A stretch of DNA of 64,000 bases from CBFHMJ01 sp965656875 (GTDB taxonomy: Bacteria; Pseudomonadota; Gammaproteobacteria; Enterobacterales; Alteromonadaceae): contig CBFHMJ010000011.1 of NCBI GenBank assembly GCA_965656875.1, positions 1 through 64,000 of the forward strand. The letters are read 5' to 3'. Positions 1 through 9,209 of this stretch are shown here, one piece after another. Position numbers and translations under genes: made by a program. Positions within the stretch are counted from its first letter, which is position 1. The number at the start of each line of letters is the position of its first letter. The notes below the pieces were generated by a model that worked only from the letters and a program-made list of their open reading frames with translations, ran no database searches and was not told the DNA's origin.

Positions 1-109
1 CGCCGATGCCGACGCCGATGTCGGCGGCGGCGTAGGCGGCGGCGTAGGCGGCGCGGCCCGCGTCGGCGTCGGCATCGGCGTCGGCATCGGCGTCGGCGTC
101 GGCGTCGGC
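1..109. repeat. GC-rich hexanucleotide tandem repeat (GGCGTC/GGCATC type)
   Basis: Positions 2-109 are almost entirely GGCGTC, GGCATC and GGCGTA units, or their complements. The orientation looks inverted around position 58: GCCGAC-type units lie to the left and GTCGGC-type units to the right. Changes by whole hexamers keep the reading frame, so length variation would lengthen or shorten the Ala-Asp tract. It lies exactly at the window edge, so its full length is unknown. Confidence 0.8.
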
Positions 110-373
110 TAAACATAATACGCTCCAGTTAACCGCCGCTAAATGTCTGGTTGTTGTTCCTTCTAGCCAGATAGATTCTAACGGCAGTTGGCCAAACACG
201 AGTTGCGCCCGCAAACCTGCTCGCCAGGCATACCAGGTCACGGCTTGATGTCCTCGCTGATTAAGCAGTACCTCTAATTGTTCCTTATCGGGTAAATCAT
301 CTTTTGTTAGCTGCTTTTTACGAAAGCGTGCTGTGATTTTTTCTACTAAGAATGCTATATCCGACGCCGCCAC
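1..373 (-). CDS. Partial hypothetical protein with Ala-Asp repeat tail (runs off window)
   Basis: An open frame on the minus strand starts at a GTG (371-373), preceded by AAGG at a suitable distance, and runs through position 1 without a stop. The first ~90 residues look like ordinary protein (it begins VAASDIAFLVEKITARFRKK and later has WYAWRAGLRAQLVFGQLPL). The frame then enters a low-complexity tract reading Ala-Asp repeatedly, followed by Ala/Tyr/Gly-rich sequence. An in-frame TAA lies nine codons upstream of the GTG, so no earlier start is possible. I do not recognise the family. The plus strand of the repeat is also open, as a Gly-Val tract ending at a TAA at 110-112, so the repeat itself does not prove coding direction. 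Confidence 0.45.
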   Translation of the reverse strand, partial: MAASDIAFLVEKITARFRKKQLTKDDLPDKEQLEVLLNQRGHQAVTWYAWRAGLRAQLVFGQLPLESIWLEGTTTRHLAAVNWSVLCLADADADADADADADADAGRAAYAAAYAAADIGVGIG

Positions 374-1062
374 GGAATGACCTTTTTGTCTTGATTATCG
401 GTTTCTGAGGTAGCAGTTTAAGGAAAGGAAGGGGCCGGTGCAATCCTGGGTAAAAAGTGAGTTGTATTAAATATGGTTACTTGTTGGGGGATAGCCGTTT
501 CAAGCCAGAATGACTTAAGGTCAAAAGACCAGCGCAGCGATTATAAGGTTCGTCGCTGCTCTCTCGGTAACAATATATTTTTGGCACAAAAAAAGCGCCG
601 TTAAGCGCTTTCTTCTGTCAGAGCAAAGGTTAAGACAAGTGTCCAGGCTCATGTTTAGCAAGCTGGTCTACTCTTTAATCACCTGGCAATCAGGTGCTGA
701 TTATTCCGCTCTGAGGCTAGAGGAATCACTTCCGACATCGACACCCTTGATTATGCTTCCATTAAAATAACAAAAAATAATCAAGTTCCAGTCCGTATCA
801 ACGTTGAAATAACTAACTCATTTGTCCCATTAAGTAAAGCATTAAAAATAGCAAATTAATTATCTACTCCAACAACGGCTGGCCTGTATAACGGTTGGAA
901 TCAACTGAAATGCGGGTTGCCAGCACACTGGAATGTTTTGAACTTTTTTCTTCGCTTCTCACTTTCATTCACCTTCAATTCACTTTCGCTGCCGTACAGT
1001 AGCGCCATCAACAGCAACCAACCTGTCTGTGTAATCGTTAACCGAATTTGGGGAAAGGAAAA
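374..1062. other. Intergenic region, ~690 bp, with hairpin and a possible ORF remnant
   Basis: No convincing gene. A 7-bp-arm hairpin lies at 592-611. On the plus strand a frame ending at TAA 857-859 reads through ~55 codons without a plausible start. Its last part (SDIDTLDYASIKITKNNQVP...) looks protein-like, so this may be the 3' end of a decayed gene. Nothing else is recognised. Confidence 0.4.
592..611 (+). terminator. Possible terminator hairpin
   Basis: AAAGCGC (592-598) and GCGCTTT (605-611) pair around a six-base loop. They are followed by CTTCTG rather than a clean T-run and preceded by an A-run, so it could act on either strand. There is no intact gene just upstream on the plus strand. 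Confidence 0.35.
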
Positions 1063-2190
1063 ATGATGACAAAACCAGTAGCTCGTACCGGGTTTCATAA
1101 CGTGTCTCGTACTGTCGTCAGTACGGTAGTGGGATTAGGATTTAGCCTGTTATTAACGGGCTGTGGTGGCAGCAGTAATCAGGCGCAGGTAAACCCGCTG
1201 CCACCGTTACCGATAGTGCCTGCGCCGAGTTATACCGGGGCGATAGATTATATCGAGAGCCTGAATTTCAGTGGTGCCGTGCTGGTGAAAAAAGACGGTG
1301 TGGACATTGTGCGACAGGGATTTGGTCAGGCAAACGTGGCTGATGGGATTGATAATACCGTCGAGACAAAATTCCGCGTCGGTTCGGTATCAAAACCCAT
1401 TACTGCGCTGGGCGTTATGATGCAACAACGTCAGGGCCTGTTACAGACCAGCCAGACGGTCAGTGAGTTCGACGAGACGTTCCCACAGGGTGAGCGCATC
1501 ACGCTGGCACATTTACTGTCGCATCATTCCGGCATTCGGGATCACCTGGAAATTCTGTCGGAATACGGTGATGTGGTGCCCGCCGACGATACCTATGAGC
1601 TGATCAAACAGGACATCGCAGTCAATGGCCTGAAATTTACGCCGGGGGAATTTTTTGATTATTCCAATTCGAATTACCTGATGCTTGGCTTGTTAGTCGG
1701 CGAACTGGGCCAGGAAGGCTATCACAACACGATTCGCAATGAATTATTAACGCCGCTCGGTATGGATAACACGGAACCTGGCGAGAATGTTCCCAGCGGC
1801 GCAGACTATGCCCGAGGCTATAAAAATGGTGAAGTTGCGGATGCTTACCCGATGGCCGCCGCGTTTGCTGCGGGTGACTGGGTGAGCACCGTGACCGACC
1901 TGGAAAAGCTGGCCGACGCGATACTGGACGATTCCTTACTGACCGACGAGGAAAAACAGCAAGTGTTTGCCGAGGAAGTCGCGGGCATGAATAACTATGG
2001 TTTTGGTTGGATGACCGCCCGGGTTGACGGTGATCTGGTGTACTGGCACGGCGGTAACATCGACGGTTTTACCAGTATGCTGGCGATTTTCCCGGAAACA
2101 AACAGCATGGTCATCGCCTTAAGTAATGAGCATGAAGCCAATGAAAAGCAGGAGAATTTAATTCAGACCATGGCAAAACAGCAGCTGTAA
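1063..2190 (+). CDS. Beta-lactamase-fold serine hydrolase lipoprotein
   Basis: A penicillin-binding-protein/class C beta-lactamase-like hydrolase (Pfam Beta-lactamase family, including EstB- and AmpH-like esterases and peptidases). The N-terminus is a lipoprotein signal with lipobox LLLTGC, acylated Cys near residue 34, so it should be membrane-anchored in the periplasm. The active-site set is visible: SVSK (SxxK, ~residue 108), YSNSNY (YxN) and HGGNIDG (the HGG equivalent of KTG). ATG 1063 (or the adjacent 1066) follows the Shine-Dalgarno GGAAAGGA; a longer TTG-initiated frame at 1048 would swallow that site. The substrate cannot be told from sequence; esterase, D-aminopeptidase or cell-wall peptidase are all possible. 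It stands alone, with no operon partner. Confidence 0.85.
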   Translation: MMTKPVARTGFHNVSRTVVSTVVGLGFSLLLTGCGGSSNQAQVNPLPPLPIVPAPSYTGAIDYIESLNFSGAVLVKKDGVDIVRQGFGQANVADGIDNTVETKFRVGSVSKPITALGVMMQQRQGLLQTSQTVSEFDETFPQGERITLAHLLSHHSGIRDHLEILSEYGDVVPADDTYELIKQDIAVNGLKFTPGEFFDYSNSNYLMLGLLVGELGQEGYHNTIRNELLTPLGMDNTEPGENVPSGADYARGYKNGEVADAYPMAAAFAAGDWVSTVTDLEKLADAILDDSLLTDEEKQQVFAEEVAGMNNYGFGWMTARVDGDLVYWHGGNIDGFTSMLAIFPETNSMVIALSNEHEANEKQENLIQTMAKQQL

Positions 2191-2303
2191 ACCGGGTTTA
2201 CTGCTTCAGCACGGATTATTCGATCAAACAAGGGAGCTGGACACAGGACGTGTCTGGTTATGAACAGGGATGTTCCACTTGCGCTAACCTTTGAATCACC
2301 GAC

Positions 2304-3194
2304 CTACAAGCAAATATCCCCGACTCCCCGTCTTAATTCTTCAACAAAACAGCCGAGTGCAGGCCCTTGCATATCAAAATCTTTCATCATCAAAAACAGG
2401 CTGCCCTGGCGTTGTTGATTAAATTTTAACGGTAGCGGTGTTAATCGTCCGTCGGCTAATTCGTTCTCGATAGCGTGTTTCGGAAGCCAGGCAAACCCGA
2501 GACCTTTGCTGATCATATCGATAGATGTGCGGATATGGCTGACGGTCCAGCGTTGATTGGCCCCGAGCCAGCCGGAGTCGTGTTTATTTGCGACGGCGGA
2601 ATCTCGGACCACGATCTGTCGATGCGTTTTTAAGGCGTCCAGCGTGAGGGGTTCGTCGGTTTGCTGCAATGGGTGATCCGGGTGAGCAACGGCGATAAAG
2701 GTGATATCACACAGTTGCTGACAGAACACATCGCTGATTGAAAAGGGTGAAATGGCGAGATCAACATCAAGGTTTTCCAGCAATTCGTTGGCCCCGGTGA
2801 GAATGGATTCGATCAATTCAATCTGTAACAGGGGAAACCGGGTAGAGGTAGCGTCCAGTGCTTTGTACAGAATGTCGGTGGGAAATACTTCGTCAACTGC
2901 AATGCGCAAGGAGGTTTCGATGCCTTCTCCGAGAGATGTGGCGACGGCTTCCACCTGAGCGGCTTCGTCGAGTAAAAACGAGGCACGACGTAACATGAGT
3001 TTTCCGGCATCCGTCAGGCGGGTTTTACGACCGTCAACCTGAAACAGTTTTACACCAAGCGAGTCTTCCAGCTTTTGCACGGCGTGGTGAATACTTGACT
3101 GGCTTTTATGAACGACGGCAGCGGCTTGATTAAAGCCACCATGTTCAACGACGGCTAAAAACATTCGCCATTGTTCGAGAGAGGCTCTGAGCAT
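2304..3194 (-). CDS. LysR-family transcriptional regulator
   Basis: A LysR-type regulator of normal length (296 aa). Residues 1-65 form the winged helix-turn-helix (FNQAAAVVHKSQSSIHHAVQ), followed by the linker helix and a two-lobed effector-binding domain. AAGGA sits seven bases before the ATG. LysR proteins often control a divergent neighbour, but the genes on both sides do not fit: upstream lies the 3' end of the leftward pirin gene. The target is therefore unknown; pirin/DoxX, transcribed in the same direction just upstream, are possible. The effector cannot be predicted. Confidence 0.92.
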   Translation of the reverse strand: MLRASLEQWRMFLAVVEHGGFNQAAAVVHKSQSSIHHAVQKLEDSLGVKLFQVDGRKTRLTDAGKLMLRRASFLLDEAAQVEAVATSLGEGIETSLRIAVDEVFPTDILYKALDATSTRFPLLQIELIESILTGANELLENLDVDLAISPFSISDVFCQQLCDITFIAVAHPDHPLQQTDEPLTLDALKTHRQIVVRDSAVANKHDSGWLGANQRWTVSHIRTSIDMISKGLGFAWLPKHAIENELADGRLTPLPLKFNQQRQGSLFLMMKDFDMQGPALGCFVEELRRGVGDICL

Positions 3195-3241
3195 TGAGTT
3201 TCCTTGTAACAGTCACTGTGTTAATGAGGTGAAGATATTCA

Positions 3242-3268
3242 CTGGCTGTAAACCGTCTTTACAGCCAG
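3242..3268 (-). terminator. TGTAAA/TTTACA-type hairpin 3' of pirin
   Basis: Perfect 11-bp arms CTGGCTGTAAA and TTTACAGCCAG around the loop CCGTC, 35 bp past the pirin stop and upstream of the LysR gene. It belongs to a set of hairpins in this window that share TGTAAA...TTTACA arms. Confidence 0.7.
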
Positions 3269-3302
3269 CTATTCAGCGCCTGTTGTATCGGGATTTAAGG
3301 CG

Positions 3303-4145
3303 TTAGTCAATCTTGCCAAATTTACCCATCTGATAGTCTTGCACCGCCTGGCGAATTTGCTGTTCGGTATTCATCACAAACGGTCCCATGTGAACAATCC
3401 GTTCTTTAATGGGTTTTCCCGTTAGCAATAACACACCCGCGCCCTGCTCGCCCGCTTCGATTGTCAGTGGTTGTGACGAATCAACAATCAGAATTTGCCC
3501 GGCCTGATGCCCGTCGCTCGCCAGATTGCCGGTGTGAATATACACCAGCACTTGTTCTTTGTGGGTGAGTGACAAGGATGCTTTACCGCCCGCAGTTAAC
3601 CGTAAATCGGCAATTTCGCCCTGACCGGCCAGGCGATTCAGCGGTGAAATACCGCGATGCCCGGCAAAGTACCAGTCTCCGGCTAACACCCGTAATTGAG
3701 CGCCGTCGTCGTTCTCCAGCACTGGCAGCGAGACATCCAGGGTGTCCTGATAGATCGGTGGATTCATTTTGTCTTTAGCGGGCATGTTTAGCCAAATTTG
3801 AAAACCGTGCAGGCCATCATTGACGTTATCCATCAGTGGCATTTCAGCATGCAGAACGCCGCGCCCGGTACTCATCCACTGAACATCACCACTTGCGATA
3901 CGTTTTCGGTTGCCTAACTGGTCACTATGCTCAAAACCGCCTTTAATAATATAGGTGAACGTTTCGATGCCTCGGTGCGGATGCGGCGGAAAACCGCCCA
4001 TGTAATCGGATTTATCATCTGACTTGAGTTCGTCAATCATCAGATAGGGGTCGAACAATCGTCCGGCAAAGTCGGCCACCCGGGAAATTTTTACGCCGTC
4101 TCCGTCCTGAGTCGGTTGTGATTGGTAGCGATTAAGTACGTGCAT
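3303..4145 (-). CDS. Pirin family protein (quercetinase-like cupin)
   Basis: A bicupin of the pirin family, 280 aa from the chosen start. The signature FPPHPHRGIETFTYI holds metal-binding histidines of the N-terminal cupin, followed by GDVQWMSTGRGVLHAEMP, which is highly characteristic. The C-terminal cupin carries HMGPFVMNT. Pirins bind iron and some show quercetin 2,3-dioxygenase activity; the substrate here is not known. ATG 4145 is preceded by GGAGG five bases upstream, so the longer frame to 4214 is rejected. The DoxX gene lies 69 bp upstream in the same direction. Pirin-DoxX pairing is common and suggests a shared redox or electrophile-stress role (inference). Confidence 0.93.
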   Translation of the reverse strand: MHVLNRYQSQPTQDGDGVKISRVADFAGRLFDPYLMIDELKSDDKSDYMGGFPPHPHRGIETFTYIIKGGFEHSDQLGNRKRIASGDVQWMSTGRGVLHAEMPLMDNVNDGLHGFQIWLNMPAKDKMNPPIYQDTLDVSLPVLENDDGAQLRVLAGDWYFAGHRGISPLNRLAGQGEIADLRLTAGGKASLSLTHKEQVLVYIHTGNLASDGHQAGQILIVDSSQPLTIEAGEQGAGVLLLTGKPIKERIVHMGPFVMNTEQQIRQAVQDYQMGKFGKID

Positions 4146-4214
4146 AGTGCCTCCGAATGATAAAGCGGGTTTAACCCCGCAGATCTGACGTGAATAGCGT
4201 ATCGGCGAGAACAA

Positions 4215-4637
4215 CTACGCCTGAGTCGCCAGTAAACGGGCGTCGATACTAAAGGCTCCAGCACCCATAGCTGCAAGCATTAAAAATCCGCCAGACATGG
4301 CTATATTTTTAAAGAACATGATGAATTCCATTTGATCGGCGAGGTTGTTGTGGAATAACAGCGCACTAACGGCACTGAACCCGGCCAGCGTCAATGCGAC
4401 AAGTTGTGTCAAAAAACCTGCGGCGATGAATACGCCGCCAACCAGCTCAATCAGGATCACCAGGGGTAACAGTTCGCCAGGAACGCCTGCTGACGCCATG
4501 TATTGCGCCGTCGCATCTGAATACTGAAGTTTGCTCAGACCAGACAGAATAAAGATGGCTGATAAGCCTATACGACCAAACAGCGCAGATGTGTTAGACA
4601 AAGTGTTGCTTTTGCTGATTAAAGTGAATAAGTTCAT
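4215..4637 (-). CDS. DoxX family membrane protein
   Basis: A 140-aa, four-helix membrane protein of the DoxX/DoxD family (FGRIGLSAIFILSGLSKLQY at residues ~21-40, later hydrophobic segments LLPLVILIELVGGVFIAAG and LVALTLAGFSAVSALLF). Family members are inner-membrane proteins tied to thiosulfate oxidation or oxidative stress, but function is mostly inferred. It is the first gene of a leftward pair with pirin and diverges from nhaA, sharing a ~157-bp promoter region (4638-4794). Confidence 0.88.
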   Translation of the reverse strand: MNLFTLISKSNTLSNTSALFGRIGLSAIFILSGLSKLQYSDATAQYMASAGVPGELLPLVILIELVGGVFIAAGFLTQLVALTLAGFSAVSALLFHNNLADQMEFIMFFKNIAMSGGFLMLAAMGAGAFSIDARLLATQA

Positions 4638-4794
4638 TTTGTACCTCGTTTAGTATATTTGTGGTGCATTCTTGCGCCGTTTCAATGAGGTTCATTCTAG
4701 TTCTGTTTTGTAAAATGAAAATTGCTAAAAATCGACTTAAACGTTCTATAAATTAGAATCAAATAAAAGTAAGACCGACAGGTACGGAGGCAAT

Positions 4795-5961
4795 ATGAAT
4801 GCATTTCGGGATTTTCTAAAACTGGAATCCGCCAGCGGTATTTTATTAATGTTTGCGACAGCGATAGCACTGTTGGTTGCCAACAGTCCGTTATCGAGTT
4901 GGTATGATTTGTTGATCAGCATTCCAGCCGGGTTACAACTCGGCGCACTGATCATCAACAAACCGCTGCTGTTATGGATCAACGATGGCCTGATGGCAAT
5001 TTTCTTCTTCCTGGTCGGGTTGGAATTAAAGCGGGAAATCACAGAAGGACAACTGGCACAACCGGCCAATGTGATGTTGCCGATGGTAGGCGCAATTGGC
5101 GGTATGGCAGTTCCTGCATTGATTTACTGGTATTTTACCCAACATGACGAGGTGATGAGGGTCGGCTGGGCGATTCCGGCGGCGACGGATATCGCCTTTG
5201 CGCTGGGCATTCTGGTGCTGGTGGGTAAAGGAGTGCCACCCTCTTTAAAACTGTTTCTGGTCACGCTGGCAATCATTGATGATATCGGTGCCATCCTGAT
5301 TATTGCGTTGTTCTACACCAGTACTATCGAAACCATTCCGCTGATTATCAGTTCCGTTTGTATCGCGCTGGCGGCTTTCCTCAATTATCGTCATGTCAGC
5401 GATGTGCCCTCGTATTTATTGATTGGCGTGGTGCTTTGGGTTGCTTTGTTAAAATCCGGTGTTCACGCAACACTGGCAGGCGTGATGATGGCGTTCTTCA
5501 TCCCGATGAAAGAGAAAGATAACGCGGACTTCTCGCCTGTGAAGCATCTTGAGCATAGTCTCCATCCTTCAGTCGCTTTTGTGATTCTGCCTGTATTTGC
5601 ATTTGCCAATGCGGGGTTGGACTTGTCGTCTATCAGTGCTGATTCGTTGATGCACCCGGTAACACTTGGCATCGCCTGTGGTTTGTTTATTGGTAAACAA
5701 GTTGGTGTGTTTGGCCTGTGCTGGCTAGCCATTAAAACAGGCCTGGCGCGTTTACCGGCCGGTGCGAACTGGGCGCAGCTTTATGGCGTGGCAGTATTGT
5801 GTGGTGTGGGTTTTACCATGAGTTTGTTTATTGGTTCACTGGCCTTTGAGGAAACCGGGGAAAATCTATTGTTTGATGAACGACTGGGAATTCTGCTGGC
5901 ATCGCTGGCGTCGTCCGTGCTGGGCTTCACGGTGTTAAAGCTAAGTCGGCGACAACCATAA
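4795..5961 (+). CDS. nhaA: Na+/H+ antiporter NhaA
   Basis: A full-length NhaA (388 aa; E. coli protein is 388). It exchanges 2 H+ for 1 Na+ across the inner membrane for sodium and pH homeostasis. The transport-site Asp pair is present in LAIIDDIGAILI, and the family motif GLELKREITEGQL and the periodic Gly-rich helices are intact. ATG 4795 follows ACGGAGG at good spacing. It stands alone, divergent from doxX. Sodium-proton antiport suits a marine or saline organism, though nhaA is widespread. Confidence 0.97.
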   Translation: MNAFRDFLKLESASGILLMFATAIALLVANSPLSSWYDLLISIPAGLQLGALIINKPLLLWINDGLMAIFFFLVGLELKREITEGQLAQPANVMLPMVGAIGGMAVPALIYWYFTQHDEVMRVGWAIPAATDIAFALGILVLVGKGVPPSLKLFLVTLAIIDDIGAILIIALFYTSTIETIPLIISSVCIALAAFLNYRHVSDVPSYLLIGVVLWVALLKSGVHATLAGVMMAFFIPMKEKDNADFSPVKHLEHSLHPSVAFVILPVFAFANAGLDLSSISADSLMHPVTLGIACGLFIGKQVGVFGLCWLAIKTGLARLPAGANWAQLYGVAVLCGVGFTMSLFIGSLAFEETGENLLFDERLGILLASLASSVLGFTVLKLSRRQP

Positions 5962-5994
5962 TGTCACCGATTTAGCCTGTGACGTTTAATCATA

Positions 5995-6576
5995 TTACAA
6001 GTGATAGAACTCGCGTTTGACAATACAGCCCTGGCAGTTTGAAGTGAATGGATCACGCAAGTCATCAAAATGATAGCGGTGTAACCGGCGGTTGTTCATG
6101 CCCTGTACAAAGCGTTCTGGTAAGTCTTTTGCGGCAATAATCGTCAGGGCTTCTAACCCAAGATTATTGTCGAGAATGTAGCTGCTGTTGTTTTCTGGCA
6201 GGCTAATAGTGGTACCGCCTTTGACATAACTGTCGTTTTTCGTCAGTGGTCGTTCTTTTTGCGGATACAATACCTTGATAACGCCTTCTGTTGTCTGGTG
6301 AATAATGTACAGATGGCCGGATTGTTGAACACTGACCTGAATACTAAAACCATCACCCTGCTCCAGATCATCCCCACTCTGTAACACGAATTTACCGCCT
6401 GATTCTCGATAACCAGTCACGACAACAGACAGACCAATTTCACTGTATGGAAAGGGTTTTACCACCGCTGAACTGGGTGGCTGATGGGGCTCAGGCGTTT
6501 TATCACACCCGGACAAGGTAAAAACAGTAATGACAGATGTGATAACAGAAATAACGTTGAACATCAGGCGGTTCAT
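5995..6576 (-). CDS. DUF4384-domain lipoprotein
   Basis: A 193-aa lipoprotein with signal and lipobox (VFTLSGC, Cys ~24). Residues ~45-160 match the DUF4384 pattern: a predicted beta-sandwich with GDGFSIQVSVQQSGHLYIIH and VIKVLYPQKERPLTK. DUF4384 domains often occur on envelope proteins and beside serine/threonine kinases; biochemical function is unknown. The C-terminus has a CQGC pair. It converges with nhaA (33 bp between stops) and is monocistronic. Confidence 0.8.
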   Translation of the reverse strand: MNRLMFNVISVITSVITVFTLSGCDKTPEPHQPPSSAVVKPFPYSEIGLSVVVTGYRESGGKFVLQSGDDLEQGDGFSIQVSVQQSGHLYIIHQTTEGVIKVLYPQKERPLTKNDSYVKGGTTISLPENNSSYILDNNLGLEALTIIAAKDLPERFVQGMNNRRLHRYHFDDLRDPFTSNCQGCIVKREFYHL

Positions 6577-7171
6577 TAATTACTCTCCTGCATTAACCGA
6601 CAGCGAAAATTGTGCTTACCCTAATTAAGAACAGCGTCAGAATCAAGTAAATCAGTATTTGTCTTTATTTTGACGTCAGTCATTCGTCTAAAACCCTGTA
6701 ACAGCTTCATGCTCGGTAGTTTACCGAGGCTGATCCGTCAATGTGGAACCCGTGAAAATTAGTTTCTATAAGCAAAACATTGATCTGCTTCAATAAACAC
6801 CCGGTACAAATATGGTTAACTTGTAACCAGAAGTAAGGCGGTATCAAACAGCAGTGTTGGAAGACAAACTATAACCGGATGACGATACTGCAATGTCACC
6901 ATACCTTCAGGCTGTAACGGCCACCCTACTTCGACTCCAGCTTGATGTTCTGGCTGCAACCGAGCATCACCGGAGTATCCTGATAACAGGAAACATGCGC
7001 TAAATCTGTACAGAATCCGTACAGTAATCTGTATAACGGAATGGGGAATCAAGGATCGCTACGTGGGGTAGCAAAGAGTTTCGGCCAACGTTGAAAGGCG
7101 TGAAGGCCAGAGTGTGAAATGGGTGTAAAGTGACTTTACACCCATTTTTTATTGCCTGTTTGTCAGATCAT
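6577..7171. other. Intergenic region, ~595 bp
   Basis: No convincing gene. A 78-codon minus-strand frame (6816-7052) lacks a ribosome site and any family resemblance. A small perfect hairpin CTCGGTA-GTT-TACCGAG lies at 6712-6728, upstream of the DUF4384 gene. The strong terminator at 7117-7147 serves the next gene. Confidence 0.6.
7117..7147 (-). terminator. Strong bidirectional terminator (TGTAAA/TTTACA family)
   Basis: Fourteen-base perfect arms AAATGGGTGTAAAG and CTTTACACCCATTT around the loop TGA, with a T-run on the plus side (7145-7150). It lies 25 bp past the stop of the leftward beta-helix gene. It is one of the recurring hairpins with GTGTAAA...TTTACAC arms. Confidence 0.85.
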
Positions 7172-8857
7172 CTATAAACAACTGACCGCTGAGCTGTTGC
7201 CATTACCCAGGTCGGTCACGCATGTGGTATGTCCGTTAAAGGAATTGCTGGCCTCGATATTGTTGTTATCTGAGGATGCATCCAGATAAATACCGCCCGC
7301 ATCTTTATCGCCGCCAATCACAAAGCTATTGCGTTTTATCAATGCTCCGTCACTGCTAAACAACCCAAGTTGACCTCTGTTCTGCACGCCCATGTAATTA
7401 AAAATCCAGTTATTTTCGAGATATGCCTGATCAATGTTGGTGAGTCTGATGGATGAATTATTACTGTAACGTCCCGTGTAACCGGTATTGCTACCCGTTG
7501 GATTACCATTAGTCACGCTGTTTCCGCTGATATTAACGCGGGTTATTGAATGGTTATCGCTGGCATGTACTTCGATCCCTACTCCGTCGTAGCCACCAAC
7601 AATATTACCGGTAATCAAGATATCATCGGCGTCACCACCGTATACATCAAGCACCGAAATACCATAGTCTGTTTCATAAATTTTATTGCCGACAATATCC
7701 AGATTATCGACCGACCAACCGTTATCAACATCTTTCAATCCGGGTTGAATAGCGATACCTGACGCAACGTAACGCATACAGCTATTCTTCAGCGAACTGT
7801 CTTTCAATGCATGAACTTTATAACCGACGTTACCAAACCGGGAAGCTGACGTAGCCACACCGCCGTAAGCAGGGATATTAGTACTTAAACAGCTTGGGTC
7901 TTTATGTGTATTGAAGTAATTCTCGTCAGCATGAATGTTAGTGCCACTGATCCGCATCGCATTCACATGAAAACCCCGGCAAACATTATTGGTAATGGTT
8001 ACATCGCTAATAGTGCTAATACCCGTATTGTCACTGGCTTCATTAACCAGATACAGACAAGTTCCGCCCGCGGGGTAATATTGGTCCTGATAGCCATTCG
8101 CACTTTTTTCCAGATGCAGCGTGTTATCGTTCATGATCATACCGTGGGTATGAGTGACAAATATGCCCGCTTTAGCTATCGATTCAACATCATTTCCAGA
8201 AATATTAGCTCCCTTAACATAATTCAGTAACAGACCAGAACCGAGCGGCAAGCCATTTTCACCCGTTAAGCCCCCTAACCCAGCATCAACAAAACTGGAG
8301 TTTTTAATCTCAACACATTCACTAGTCGAACACTCAACATTAGCGACTACGAGCAAGTCACCCCGCGCATTAGAGAGAGTAACTTCATCCAGCATGACCT
8401 TAGAGGCTTTTATTGTGGTACTCCCGGCGGGATTGATCCCTACAGCCATCAAGGCTGTTGTTTGCGAGCTGTCTGTTGCATTTCGTCCTTTAATTGCAAG
8501 ATCGGTCAGATAAAGTGATTCAATATAACGTGGCCAGAACTTGTCGGTATTGATAACAGCGTTTCCTTCACCACGCAGCGAAATATTCAATTTAGTCGGT
8601 CCCTGTGACTTACAGTTACTCCATTTTTCATGAGTAAAATTGATGTTGTATTCTCCGGTTGGAAAGACAATCGTTTTACCCTGATTATGGGCAGTAAAAA
8701 CGGTGTCGCAAAAACTGGCGGAACAGTCACTGGAGCCCGGGGAACATTCAGCAGAAAAATCAATTTCAGTTGCAGGGTCAATGGCCGCAACAGCTGAGGT
8801 GGTGTGGAGAATAGTAAGAATGGCACTACTAACAATGGCTAAATTACGTTTTTTCAT
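7172..8857 (-). CDS. Secreted right-handed parallel beta-helix protein
   Basis: A 561-aa exported protein with a Sec signal (MKKRNLAIVSSAILTILHTT, cleavage near AVA-AID). Most of the mature chain is built of repeated Asn/Gly/Ile-rich strands (ITNNVCRGFHV, ILITGNIVGGYDGVGI, VNISGNSVTNG), the PbH1 pattern of pectate-lyase-like folds and polysaccharide lyases. Cysteine pairs near the N- and C-termini suggest extracellular disulfides. No catalytic signature of a named lyase family is clear to me, so glycan binding or cleavage is inference. The gene is monocistronic, with a strong terminator downstream and a 350-bp divergent region before the GST gene. Confidence 0.8.
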   Translation of the reverse strand: MKKRNLAIVSSAILTILHTTSAVAAIDPATEIDFSAECSPGSSDCSASFCDTVFTAHNQGKTIVFPTGEYNINFTHEKWSNCKSQGPTKLNISLRGEGNAVINTDKFWPRYIESLYLTDLAIKGRNATDSSQTTALMAVGINPAGSTTIKASKVMLDEVTLSNARGDLLVVANVECSTSECVEIKNSSFVDAGLGGLTGENGLPLGSGLLLNYVKGANISGNDVESIAKAGIFVTHTHGMIMNDNTLHLEKSANGYQDQYYPAGGTCLYLVNEASDNTGISTISDVTITNNVCRGFHVNAMRISGTNIHADENYFNTHKDPSCLSTNIPAYGGVATSASRFGNVGYKVHALKDSSLKNSCMRYVASGIAIQPGLKDVDNGWSVDNLDIVGNKIYETDYGISVLDVYGGDADDILITGNIVGGYDGVGIEVHASDNHSITRVNISGNSVTNGNPTGSNTGYTGRYSNNSSIRLTNIDQAYLENNWIFNYMGVQNRGQLGLFSSDGALIKRNSFVIGGDKDAGGIYLDASSDNNNIEASNSFNGHTTCVTDLGNGNSSAVSCL

Positions 8858-9209
8858 AGTAAATTCCTTCTAACGTTAATTTCAGACGCCATGTCCTGAA
8901 TCCATAACAAAACTCATCATGAGTTAAGCAGCCAGCGCGACATTGGGACACAGGGGTTGTGTGCTGTCGCGCTGGCTTAGTCACCTATCAGGCAAGAGTG
9001 AGTGGGAGCCTGCTAAATAACAGTTTTTGCAGCCTGATTATGCGTGGTAATGACACCAATTAAAAGCGTAAACGCGATTTTGAGCGCACCGCAATCGTAT
9101 TCTTCCAGATTTTTAACCCATTTAGGGAGGTGTACCCGGACAAGTTGTCATATCACAAACAATCTTTGGTAAGCTTTCCTACCACTCTTAATTACATGAC
9201 ATAACAATT
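8858..9209. other. Divergent promoter region with a GC-rich inverted repeat
   Basis: A 352-bp region between the divergent beta-helix and GST genes. It contains perfect 12-bp arms AGCCAGCGCGAC (8930-8941) and GTCGCGCTGGCT (8966-8977) separated by 24 bp. Sitting in a divergent promoter region, it is not an obvious terminator. It could be a 5'-leader hairpin of the beta-helix mRNA or a relic element end. No ORF seen. Confidence 0.6.

Noticed and set aside
4694..4760. ATTCTA...TAGAAT inverted repeat in the doxX-nhaA promoter region
   Set aside because: Only six bases per arm and 55 bp apart; expected by chance in AT-rich DNA.
6816..7052. 78-codon minus-strand ORF
   Set aside because: No ribosome site, no protein-like composition and no recognisable family; lies in an intergenic stretch.
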